This document shows, in pieces, positions 54,227 to 62,280 of a stretch of 64,000 bases of DNA. Made by a program: the position numbers and the translations under genes. Numbering within the stretch: position 1 is the first letter of the stretch; every line of letters begins with the position of its first letter. Under the pieces are notes generated by a model. It did no database searches. It was not told where the DNA came from and saw nothing but the letters and a program-made list of their open reading frames with translations. The stretch comes from Sabulicella rubraurantiaca (GTDB taxonomy: Bacteria > Pseudomonadota > Alphaproteobacteria > Acetobacterales > Acetobacteraceae), in the NCBI RefSeq assembly GCF_017355885.1, contig NZ_JAFEUU010000001.1:310001-374000 (forward strand), given 5' to 3'.

Positions 54227-55093
54227 TCAGATTCTGAGCCGGGGGTCGAGCGCGTCGCGCAGCGCATCCCCCAGCAGGTTGAAGGCCAGCACGATCACGA
54301 AGATCCCGACGGAGGGGATCACGCTGATATGCGGCGCGATGAAAAGGAAGTTCCTTCCTTGCGCTGCCATTGCCCCAAGCTCTGCGAGCGGCGGCTGCGC
54401 GCCGAGCCCCAGGAAGGACAGTGCCGAGCCCAGCAGGATCACCTGTCCAAGCCGCAAGGTGGAAAAGACGAAGATCGCGGAAAGGCAGTTGGGAGCTAGA
54501 TGTCGCCAGATCAGCCGCGCATCGCTCATGCCGATCGCGCGCGCCGCCTCAATATAGTCGAGCCCCATGACGACGAGGGCCGAGCCACGCACGATGCGCG
54601 CCATCAGCGGGATCGTGGCGATGGAGAGGGCGATCACCACGCTCGTTTCGCCAGGTCCGAAGATGGCCGCGAGCGCCAGGCCGAACAGGATGGCTGGGAA
54701 GGACAGGAGAATGTCCATCAGCCGCATCAGCGTGCCGTCGGCGCGGCGATAGAAGGCGGCGCAGAACCCGACTACTGCACCGATCACACCACCGATAATG
54801 AGGGACGCGAGCCCCATCGCAAGGGTGACGCGCAGCCCGTAGAGCATTCGCGCCAGGATGTCCCTGCCCTGCCCGTCCGTGCCGAGCCAGTAGATCTCGT
54901 TCGGCGGTTGCATGATCGCCAGCAGGTCGGTCTCGTACGGGTCGCGGGGAGAAATCCAGGGCGCCACCAGCGCGACCAGCAGGATCAGCACGACGAGGAC
55001 GAGGCTGATCGTTCCGCCCACGTCGCGCAGCAGCATACGAAGCACGGAGGGCTTGCGCGGCGCCTCGGTCGCGGTCGTCACGGCGGCGCTCAC
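54227..55093 (-). CDS. ABC importer permease (DppC-like)
   Basis: 288-aa inner-membrane permease with an N-terminal helix (SLVLVVLILLVALVAPWI), the OppC N domain with PPNEIYWLGTDGQGRDILARMLYG, and the EAA loop YIEAARAIGMSDARLIWRHLAPN that docks the ATPase. GTG start overlaps the DppB-like stop (GTGA). Forms the heterodimeric channel with the DppB-like protein. Confidence 0.93.
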   Translation of the reverse strand: MSAAVTTATEAPRKPSVLRMLLRDVGGTISLVLVVLILLVALVAPWISPRDPYETDLLAIMQPPNEIYWLGTDGQGRDILARMLYGLRVTLAMGLASLIIGGVIGAVVGFCAAFYRRADGTLMRLMDILLSFPAILFGLALAAIFGPGETSVVIALSIATIPLMARIVRGSALVVMGLDYIEAARAIGMSDARLIWRHLAPNCLSAIFVFSTLRLGQVILLGSALSFLGLGAQPPLAELGAMAAQGRNFLFIAPHISVIPSVGIFVIVLAFNLLGDALRDALDPRLRI

Positions 55094-56031
55094 GACTGCC
55101 GCACCCGCGGGTCGAGCGCTCCGTAAAGCAGGTCAACGACCAGGTTGATCACGATGAAGCCCGCCGACAGGACGATGATGGTGCCCTGCGCCATGGGAAA
55201 GTCAGAGGAAAGGATCGCGCCCACGGCGAGCCGCCCGACCCCAGGCCACGAGAAGATCGTCTCCGTGACCACCGCCCCGCCGAGGAGGAAGCCGATCTGC
55301 AGACCGATCAGCGTGACGACCGGGATGAGCGCGTTCCGCAGGGCGTGGCGCCGCACGACAATGCCTTCGTTCAGCCCTTTGGCGCGGGCCGTCCTGACAT
55401 GCTCGGCGGAGAGCGCGTCCACCACGGCGGTGCGCGTCATGCGCGCGACCGGCCCGACGAAGACGCCGCCCAGGGTGATCGCGGGCAGGATCACCGCCAG
55501 GATGCCATCCAGCGTCCAGAGCGGCCCACCGCGTCCAGTGAAGGGAAGAAGCTGCCACTGGAAGCCCACCAGCCAGATCAGCAGCAGCCCCAGGAAAAAC
55601 ACCGGCACCGACACGCCGGCCACGCTGAACGCCATGACGATGCGGTCAATGAAGGAGCCGCGCCAGTAGGCAGCGACCGTCCCCATCGCAATGCCAAGCG
55701 GGATCGACCAGATCAGCGACGCGAACATCAGCTCGAGCGTCGGCCCGATCGTGCTGCCCAGTTCCTGGCTGACCGGCACGTTGTTGATGATGGACACGCC
55801 CAGATCGCCCTGGGCGAGGCGTGCGACGTAGAGCACGAACTGCTTCCAGATCGGCTCGTCGAGCCCGAGCTCGGTGCGGATGGCGGCCACCACCTCAGCG
55901 GTGGCCTGGGGGCCGGCGCGCACCGTCGCAGGGTCGGTAGGGACCACCTGCATCAGCAGGAAGCCGATCAGCAGCACGCCGAACAACACCGGCAGGGCAA
56001 GGAGGAGGCGTTGCGCGGCGTGGCGGAGCAT
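55090..56031 (-). CDS. ABC importer permease (DppB-like)
   Basis: 313-aa permease. MLRHAAQRLLLALPVLFGVLLIGFLLMQVVPTDPA is the typical DppB/OppB start; the EAA loop appears as EHVRTARAKGLNEGIVVRRHALRNALIPVVT. Six hydrophobic segments. The ATG at 56031 overlaps the upstream amidohydrolase stop (ATGA). A longer reading of the frame is antisense shadow. Confidence 0.93.
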   Translation of the reverse strand: MLRHAAQRLLLALPVLFGVLLIGFLLMQVVPTDPATVRAGPQATAEVVAAIRTELGLDEPIWKQFVLYVARLAQGDLGVSIINNVPVSQELGSTIGPTLELMFASLIWSIPLGIAMGTVAAYWRGSFIDRIVMAFSVAGVSVPVFFLGLLLIWLVGFQWQLLPFTGRGGPLWTLDGILAVILPAITLGGVFVGPVARMTRTAVVDALSAEHVRTARAKGLNEGIVVRRHALRNALIPVVTLIGLQIGFLLGGAVVTETIFSWPGVGRLAVGAILSSDFPMAQGTIIVLSAGFIVINLVVDLLYGALDPRVRQS

Positions 56032-57626
56032 CAGCCCATCTCCCTGTGCCGGTCGTGGATCACCGTGCCGCCATGCAGAGTCAGGTCGCAGCGCGTGGCG
56101 AGGATCTCCGCAGGGTCTGCCGTCAGGATGTCGCGGTCCAGGACCGCGATGTCGGCATCCATTCCCGGCTCGAGCGTGCCTCGGCTGCCTTCGGCGAAGG
56201 TGCTGTAGGCGCCGCACCAGGTATAGGCATGCAGCGCCTCCTCGATCGTGAGGCGCTCCTCCGGACCCATCACGCGGCCCTGCGCCGTTTCGCGCGTGAC
56301 CATGACGTGCAGGTTGCCGAACGGGTCCACATTCGACACCGGGCTGTCGCTGCTGGCGCTGGGATGCTGACCCTCATCCATCCAGGTCTTCATCGGATAG
56401 GCGCGCATGGCGCGCTCCGGACCGAGGACCTTCAGGTAGGTCTCGCCGAACTCGCGCATGAAGACAGGCTGCGGAACGGGCAGGATGCCGCGCGCCTTCA
56501 TGCGGCGGCGCTGGTCGCGGGTCACGAAGCCACAATGTTCGATGCGGTGGCGGCGCTCCGGCGTCGCGCCGGCTTCCTCCATGGCGGAAAGCACCTGCTC
56601 GATCGCCGCGTCGCCGATGGCGTGGATGTCGAGCTGCCAGCCCTGCTCATGATAGCGGGAAAGGAGTTCGCGCATCGTAGCGTCGGGGAAGGTGAAGACG
56701 CCGGTGCCGCCGGGCAGGTACGGGTCGAAGAAGGCGGCGGTGAGGCCGCCCGCGCTGCCATCGGCGAAGACCTTCACCGCACCGTAGCGCAGCATCTCAG
56801 CCGCATCGCCGCCCGGAAGCCAGGGACGCAGGCCGGATTCCCACGCCTCAGCAGCGATGCCTTCCGGGTTTCCGGCCAGGACCATCCACATGCGCTGCAC
56901 GACCCTGGCACGGCGATAGGCCGCCAGCTCGGCCATGCCGCCGGACATGCCCACGTTCATGTCGGTCGCCGAGGCGAAGCCGAGCGAAGCAAGGTGCTGG
57001 CCCGCCGCTTCAATTGCCTCGGCCATGACGGCTTCATCCGGGGCGGGCATGGCGCGCTTTACCATCCCCATCGCGCGTTCCTGGATGAGGCCAGTGAGAC
57101 GCCCCTTCTCGCGCACGATGACGCCGCCCTCGGGATCGGGGGTGTTGTGGCCGATGCCCGCGAGACGCAGCGCGGCGCTGTTCGCCACGCCCATATGGCC
57201 GCAGGTCCGCGTGATGAAGACCGGGTGATCCGGCACGGCCCGGTCGAGTTCGGCCACGTCGGGGTGGCGGCTGATGTCGAGCGCTGTGTGGTCGTAGCCG
57301 GTCCCGAGCACCCACTGCCCCTTGGGCGTCCTGGCCGCCGCCTCGCGCAGGCGTGTCAGCACCTCGTCGAGCGAACGCACCTCTTCGGCGCGGAGGCGGA
57401 CCTGCCGCAGCCCCAACCCGAAGGGGAGGAGATGCATATGTGCCTCGTTGAAGGCTGGAATCAGCAGCCTTCCCCCGAGATCCACCACCTTCGTGTCCGG
57501 TCCCGCCAGGTCGCGCGACCCGCCAAGCGCTACCACCTTGCCCCCAGCGATCGCGATGCCATCGGAGACGCCGCCCGCGAGGCCACGGAACACCTTGCCG
57601 TTCGTGAAGAGTATCTCGGCTTGCAC
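56031..57626 (-). CDS. Amidohydrolase (YtcJ-like, amidohydrolase-3 family)
   Basis: 531-aa enzyme of the YtcJ/exoenzyme-regulatory-protein group. ILFTNGKVFRGLAGG begins the beta sandwich; LIPAFNEAHMHLLPFG has the HxH motif (AHMH); DGSAGGLTAAFFDPYLPGG, LDIHAIGDAAIEQVLSAME and RIEHCGF carry metal His; ASSDSPVSNVDPFGNLHVMVTRE the catalytic Asp. GTG start at 57626, apparently first gene of the operon after a 139-base spacer (57627-57765) in which I see no clear signal. Substrate likely an amide or ester delivered by the importer. Confidence 0.87.
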   Translation of the reverse strand: MQAEILFTNGKVFRGLAGGVSDGIAIAGGKVVALGGSRDLAGPDTKVVDLGGRLLIPAFNEAHMHLLPFGLGLRQVRLRAEEVRSLDEVLTRLREAAARTPKGQWVLGTGYDHTALDISRHPDVAELDRAVPDHPVFITRTCGHMGVANSAALRLAGIGHNTPDPEGGVIVREKGRLTGLIQERAMGMVKRAMPAPDEAVMAEAIEAAGQHLASLGFASATDMNVGMSGGMAELAAYRRARVVQRMWMVLAGNPEGIAAEAWESGLRPWLPGGDAAEMLRYGAVKVFADGSAGGLTAAFFDPYLPGGTGVFTFPDATMRELLSRYHEQGWQLDIHAIGDAAIEQVLSAMEEAGATPERRHRIEHCGFVTRDQRRRMKARGILPVPQPVFMREFGETYLKVLGPERAMRAYPMKTWMDEGQHPSASSDSPVSNVDPFGNLHVMVTRETAQGRVMGPEERLTIEEALHAYTWCGAYSTFAEGSRGTLEPGMDADIAVLDRDILTADPAEILATRCDLTLHGGTVIHDRHREMG

Positions 57627-57765
57627 GCTAACCTCTGTTCCCGGACGGGTGAATGCTCATGCGATGATGAAGCCGCGTCAACTCTGACGACATGTCGGGA
57701 TACCGGAAGCGCCGTCCTTTCTGCCTCCGCAACGGGCCGTCCTGCCCGCACGGAAGGCAGGAGGA

Positions 57766-58263
57766 TCAGCCGCGGCCGCGGGTGAGCGCTAGGCGCTGCG
57801 GCGGGGTGCCAGTCGCAGCCGATGCGAGGCGCTGCCGCAGCGCCTCCGGCCATGGGGTGACGCGGCGGCGATGGAGGTCCACGCAGAGGTAGAGCACCTC
57901 ATGCGCGCTCGCGGTCCAGCCTTCCTCCCAGTGGAACATGCGGTGACGGACCAGGAGGCGCTTTTCGTCTGCGGCGAGCACCTCGCTCTCTGCCCCGATC
58001 GGCATGCCCTCGGTCATCTCGCGCTGGTAATCGAGCCACGCTTCGGCAGCGAAGGTGCCTAGGCCGGATTCGCGCAGCGCGGTGCCCAGGCCGAGATGCG
58101 GCCAAAGCCGGTCGGTCTGGGCGTCGTAGGTGACCAGATAGTAGCCCATGTTCAGGTGGCGATACCCATCAACCCATTCGGGCTTCACCCGAGTGAGGGG
58201 CTGGCGCCACCGGAAGATCCCGTTCTCGACCTCCGGGACGGGGCCATCCTCAATGAATGTCAT
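57766..58263 (-). CDS. Acyl-CoA thioesterase (hot-dog fold, 4HBT-like)
   Basis: 165-aa thioesterase-like protein. VKPEWVDGYRHLNMGYYLVTYDAQTDRLWPHLGLG matches the start of hot-dog thioesterases found near carnitine/betainyl-CoA genes, and AEAWLDYQREMTEGMPIGAESEVL the central strands. HWEEGWTASAHEVLYLCVDLHRRRVTPWPE closes the fold. Overlaps the RraA-like gene by 14 bases. It may hydrolyse a CoA ester linked to the neighbouring catabolic genes; unproven. Confidence 0.8.
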   Translation of the reverse strand: MTFIEDGPVPEVENGIFRWRQPLTRVKPEWVDGYRHLNMGYYLVTYDAQTDRLWPHLGLGTALRESGLGTFAAEAWLDYQREMTEGMPIGAESEVLAADEKRLLVRHRMFHWEEGWTASAHEVLYLCVDLHRRRVTPWPEALRQRLASAATGTPPQRLALTRGRG

Positions 58264-58954
58264 CGCTCTTGGCCAGGGCCTCGCGCAGCTTGGCGATGTC
58301 GAAATCCGAACGCTTCGCCATGTCCAGGATCACCGCTTCCTTGCGGCTGAGGAGGTCGATGGCCGCAGGGAGCTGCTTCACCGCTTCCGCAGGGATCGTC
58401 ACGGCGCCGTGGCGGTCGGCGTGGATGATCTCGTCGTGCTGGACGCTCATGCCGTGGATGCTGACCGGGCGCCCCCAATCCACGATGTGCACGAAGGCGT
58501 GGGACGGATTCACAACGCCCAGAAGCTGGAAATCGGGCGCGATCATGTCGAGGTCGCGGAAGGAGCCATTGGAGACGCAGCCCAGCGCGCCGAGCCCCTT
58601 GTGGACGTTGGTGTTCACCTCGCCCCAGAAAGCGCCGGTGCCCGGCACGTCATCCAGATCCTGCAGCGCCACTATCACCGGCAGATCATGCTCGGCGACG
58701 TACTCGTACCAGCCGATGCGGGCGGTGCGGTCCATCTCCTTGGTACGCCCGGAGGGGTGCGCGGCGCGAATCGTCCCGGTGCGTGCGGGGCCGCAGATCG
58801 GCGCCATGGAGGGGAAGGCCACATCGAAGCGCCGCACCGTGAAGCCGTGCGAGCGGCGTGCCGGCACCACGATTTCCAGCGCGTTGCAGATGGTGGGCGT
58901 GTCCCAGGCGCAGAGCGCGTCGAGATCTTCCTTGGTATAAGGGCGCTGGGCCAT
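58250..58954 (-). CDS. RraA-like protein (HMG/CHA aldolase-type fold)
   Basis: 234-aa member of the RraA/dimethylmenaquinone methyltransferase-like family. The aldolase signature D-X20-R-D appears as E-X20-R-D (WGEVNTN....GSFRD), and ADRHGAVTIPAEAV closes the site. Aldolases with this fold cleave 4-hydroxy-4-methyl-2-oxoglutarate or 4-carboxy-4-hydroxy-2-oxoadipate; many relatives are uncharacterised. Regulation of RNase E is not expected for this longer form. ATG 58954, GGAGGAGACG just upstream. Divergent from a porin gene. Confidence 0.83.
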   Translation of the reverse strand: MAQRPYTKEDLDALCAWDTPTICNALEIVVPARRSHGFTVRRFDVAFPSMAPICGPARTGTIRAAHPSGRTKEMDRTARIGWYEYVAEHDLPVIVALQDLDDVPGTGAFWGEVNTNVHKGLGALGCVSNGSFRDLDMIAPDFQLLGVVNPSHAFVHIVDWGRPVSIHGMSVQHDEIIHADRHGAVTIPAEAVKQLPAAIDLLSRKEAVILDMAKRSDFDIAKLREALAKSDDIH

Positions 58955-59071
58955 GCGTCGTCTCCTCCGAACCCGCGCATCGAAGAACGGCGCGGCCCGG
59001 ACGGCAAGTCCGGCTGGTGACATTTCCGACGCAACGATTGTTCGCGGGCGGGCGTCTTGATAGGCAGACGC

Positions 59072-60457
59072 ATGAGCCTCCCGCGCCTCTTCCTGGCCTT
59101 GCTCGCCCTGGCGCTACCGGGTGCCGCGGCCGCCCAGACGGGCCGCTTCCAGTCAGCAGGCGCCCCTAATGCCGGTCCGCCGGAGCTCGCGCTGTTTCCC
59201 GGCTTGGCCGCGCTGCAGGACCGGCTGGAAGAGCAGGGATGGCTGATCCGCGGCCAGGCGACCTTCATCCTCCAGGGCCATCCACGCTTCCGCTCACCCT
59301 ATCGCGGCGAGGCTTCGCTCAGCCCTGCGCCTAATGCCCGCAACACCTTCTCGTCCGACCTCGTAGTCGGGCGGCGGCTGTGGCACGGGGCGGAGGTGAT
59401 CGTGAATGCGTCGGTCACGCGCGGCTTTGGCGTGTCCAACTCGGTGGGCGCCGCTGCCTTCCCGAACAACGAGGCCTTCCGCCTCGGCAGCACGGAACCG
59501 TATTTCTTCGTGCCCCGCGCCTTCTTCCGGCAGACCATCGCCCTGTCCGGCGACACGGTGCCCCCCGACGACGACCCGCTCCGCTTCACGGAAAGCCTGC
59601 CCCGCGAGCGCATCACCATCACCATCGGCAAGCTCAGCGTCTGGGACATCTTCGACGACAACCGCTACGCCCATGATGCGCGCACCCAGTTCCTCAACTG
59701 GGCGCTGGTGGGCGCGGCCGGGTTCGACTACGCCGCCGATGCGCGCGGCTGGACCAACGGCATCGCGGTGGAGTGGGAGAATGGAACCTGGGCGGTGCGC
59801 GCCGGCGTGTTCCAGGTGGCGCGCCGGGCCAATGGCCTGTTCCTCGATCCCTCAGTCACCCGCGCTTTCCAGGCCCTCGTCTCGCTGGAGCGCTTCTGGG
59901 AGGTGAGCGGGCGCGAGGGCGCGGCGCGGCTGATCTACGGCTATTCCCGCACCCGCCAGTCCAGCTGGAACCAACTCTTCCGCAACGGCTTCGACACCTT
60001 CGAGCAGAACCCCAATGGCTACGAGGGCAAGCACAACCTCGCCTTGTCCTTCGACCAGCAGATTACGGGGGATCTCGGCGTGTTCGGGCGCCTGTCCTGG
60101 AATGATGGCCGGACGCAGAACTGGATGTTCACCGAGACGGATCGCGCAGTTTCGGCCGGCGTTTCCATGCAAGGCACGCGCTGGGGCCGCCCGCGGGACA
60201 CGGTGGCGCTGGGTGGCAATGTGGGCTGGATCAGCGCCGGGCGCCGCCGCTACCTGGAGGCCGGCGGGATTGGCTTCATCGTCGGCGACGGACGGCTGAA
60301 CTATGCGCCCGAGGTGGCGATCGAGACCTATTACAACATGCACGTTGCCGCCGGGATCGACGTGGCGCTGAACTACCAGGCTATCGTGAACCCGGCCTAC
60401 AACCAGGACCGTGGACCCGTTCACCTCTTTGCCCTCCGCTTCCGCACCGCCTTCTGA
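59072..60457 (+). CDS. OprB-type carbohydrate-selective porin
   Basis: 461-aa outer-membrane beta-barrel protein. Signal peptide MSLPRLFLALLALALPGAAAAQ; SVWDIFDDNRYAHDARTQFLNWAL is the OprB-family hallmark, with alternating aromatic strands (GAARLIYGYSRTRQSSWNQLF, LGVFGRLSWNDGRTQNWMFTE) and a terminal Phe. ATG 59072 keeps the signal at the N-terminus. Family members pass sugars; the N-terminal QATFILQGHPRFRSPYRGEASL is also usual. Confidence 0.88.
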   Translation: MSLPRLFLALLALALPGAAAAQTGRFQSAGAPNAGPPELALFPGLAALQDRLEEQGWLIRGQATFILQGHPRFRSPYRGEASLSPAPNARNTFSSDLVVGRRLWHGAEVIVNASVTRGFGVSNSVGAAAFPNNEAFRLGSTEPYFFVPRAFFRQTIALSGDTVPPDDDPLRFTESLPRERITITIGKLSVWDIFDDNRYAHDARTQFLNWALVGAAGFDYAADARGWTNGIAVEWENGTWAVRAGVFQVARRANGLFLDPSVTRAFQALVSLERFWEVSGREGAARLIYGYSRTRQSSWNQLFRNGFDTFEQNPNGYEGKHNLALSFDQQITGDLGVFGRLSWNDGRTQNWMFTETDRAVSAGVSMQGTRWGRPRDTVALGGNVGWISAGRRRYLEAGGIGFIVGDGRLNYAPEVAIETYYNMHVAAGIDVALNYQAIVNPAYNQDRGPVHLFALRFRTAF

Positions 60458-61079
60458 GCCACCCTGGTTCCGCGAGGGCATCGCCGCGCTGATCGCCACC
60501 GAGCCGCGCTTCGCGCAGATTGCCCTGCCCGTTCCCTTCGTGGCGCGGGAGGGCGGGTTCCGTGGCCTGCTGCGAACGATCTGCGGCCAGCAGGTGAGCC
60601 ATGCCGCGGCCGGCGCGATCTGGCGGCGTCTCTCCGCAATTCCCGGCGCGCTGGACCCGGCCATCCTGCCCGAGATGGATGACGACACGCTGTGCGGTCT
60701 CGGCGGGCTGACCCGGTCCCGGGCGGCCCATGCGAGGGCCCTGGCGCGGGCGGTGCGAGACGGGGCGCTCGACTTCGCCGCCCTGGCGCGCCTTGGGGAC
60801 GACGCGGCAGTGGCGACGCTGACGGCGGTGAAGGGCATCGGTCCATGGACGGCCGAGACGCACCTAGTTCTCTCCGAACTGCGCACCGATGTGTTTCCAG
60901 CCGGGGACATTGCACTGGCCGCGGGAGCCGCTCACCTACTCGATCTTCCCGCGCGACCTTCCCCTACGGCGCTTCGCGAGATCGCTCTCGGCTGGGCACC
61001 CTGGCGCGGGGTGGCAGCGCGGATGTTGTGGCACCATTGGCTGCTGGTGACAGGGCGTCCGGTGTGGGACCGGGATTGA
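60411..61079 (+). CDS. DNA-3-methyladenine glycosylase (AlkA-like)
   Basis: 222-aa base-excision repair glycosylase of the HhH-GPD superfamily. CGQQVSHAAAGAIWRRL, the helix-hairpin-helix LTAVKGIGPWTAETHLV and the catalytic Asp in FPAGDIALAAG are all present; no Fe-S cluster loop. It removes alkylated purines from DNA. GTG start at 60411 overlaps the porin 3' end by 47 bases, longer than other overlaps here; the true start may be a little further in. Confidence 0.88.
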   Translation: MDPFTSLPSASAPPSEPPWFREGIAALIATEPRFAQIALPVPFVAREGGFRGLLRTICGQQVSHAAAGAIWRRLSAIPGALDPAILPEMDDDTLCGLGGLTRSRAAHARALARAVRDGALDFAALARLGDDAAVATLTAVKGIGPWTAETHLVLSELRTDVFPAGDIALAAGAAHLLDLPARPSPTALREIALGWAPWRGVAARMLWHHWLLVTGRPVWDRD

Positions 61080-61104
61080 TCGAGAGCCGGACGGGTGCCA
61101 AGCC

Positions 61105-62247
61105 ATGGCGATGTTCGCGCCCACCATCCTCGGCACCGCAGAGCCCCCGATCCCCGCCGCGCGCCAATGGGCCTCGCGCTATGATGGGGCGCAGGGGCCG
61201 GCTCTCGACCTGACCCAGGCCGTCCCGGGCTACCCGCCTCACCCCGAGATGCTGCGTCGTCTGGGCGAGGCAGCCTCCCGCGCCGATCTGGCCGGGTACG
61301 GGGCGATCGAGGGGGATTTAGCCCTGCGCGAGGCCCTGGCCGAGGATTTGTCGCTCCTCTATGGCGGGACGGTCGGTGCTGATGAGGTCGCGATCACCGC
61401 TGGCTGCAACCTCGCCTTCGCCATGGTGATGAAGGTGCTGGCAGCGCCGGGCGACAACGTACTGATCCCGACGCCCTGGTACTTCAACCACGAGATGGCG
61501 TTGCGCATGGCCGGAGTGGAGGCGCGCCCCCTGCCCTGCGAAGCGGATGCGGGCTTCCTCCCTGACCCCGATCGGGCTGAATCCCTGCTGGACGGGCGCA
61601 GCCGCGCTATCCTGCTGGTCACGCCCAACAACCCGACCGGCGCCGTCTACCCGCCAGAAATCATCGCTGCTTTCCAGGAACTGTGCGAAAGGCGTGGCAT
61701 CACCCTTGTGGTGGACGAAACCTACCGGGACTTCCTCGACACGAGGCCGCACGAGCTCTTCGCGGAGGGGCGAGACTTCGTCCACCTCTACAGCTTCAGC
61801 AAGGCGTACTGCATCCCGGGGCATCGCCTGGGTGCCGTGGCCTCAACGGCCGCCTTCCAGGAGCAGCTTCGCAAGGCACTGGACACGCTTCAGATCTGCC
61901 CGGCGCGTCCTGGCCAGGCGGCGCTGTCCTGGGCGATCCCTTCTCTGCGCGAATGGCGCGCGGGGAACCGGCGGATCATGGGGGGTCGCGCCCAAGCGTG
62001 CCGCGAGGCGCTTTCTTCGCACCGGATAGACGCCATGGGAGCCTATTTCGCCTATCTCCGCCTACCCAGAAGCGCGCCGGACGCGGTCGAGGCGGCACGC
62101 CTCCTGGCGGAGAGGAACGGTCTCCTAGTCCTGCCTGGACCATTTTTTGGGCCAGGGCAGGAGCGTCACCTCCGACTCGCCTTCGCCAATGCGGAGGCGG
62201 AACGACTGGGAGAACTGCCGAAGAGACTGCTCTGGGCGGAGGCTTGA
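61105..62247 (+). CDS. Class I/II pyridoxal-phosphate aminotransferase
   Basis: 380-aa fold-type I aminotransferase. DLTQAVPGYPPHPEML, LYGGTVGADEVAITAGCNLAFAM, VLIPTPWYFNHEMALRMAG, TPNNPTGAVYPPE (PLP Asn/Pro) and SFSKAYCIPGHRLG (Schiff-base Lys). Asp in VVDETYRDF pairs with PLP nitrogen. Substrate pair not predictable from sequence. 25 bases after the glycosylase gene. Confidence 0.9.
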   Translation: MAMFAPTILGTAEPPIPAARQWASRYDGAQGPALDLTQAVPGYPPHPEMLRRLGEAASRADLAGYGAIEGDLALREALAEDLSLLYGGTVGADEVAITAGCNLAFAMVMKVLAAPGDNVLIPTPWYFNHEMALRMAGVEARPLPCEADAGFLPDPDRAESLLDGRSRAILLVTPNNPTGAVYPPEIIAAFQELCERRGITLVVDETYRDFLDTRPHELFAEGRDFVHLYSFSKAYCIPGHRLGAVASTAAFQEQLRKALDTLQICPARPGQAALSWAIPSLREWRAGNRRIMGGRAQACREALSSHRIDAMGAYFAYLRLPRSAPDAVEAARLLAERNGLLVLPGPFFGPGQERHLRLAFANAEAERLGELPKRLLWAEA

Positions 62248-62280
62248 TCCAGCGCAAGGCGGGGTAGCGCACGCTGAGGC

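Noticed and set aside
57627-57765. Imperfect inverted repeat (CTGCCTCCG / CGGAAGGCAG) as a terminator between the thioesterase and amidohydrolase genes
   Set aside because: Long loop, mismatched stem and no T-run; not convincing.
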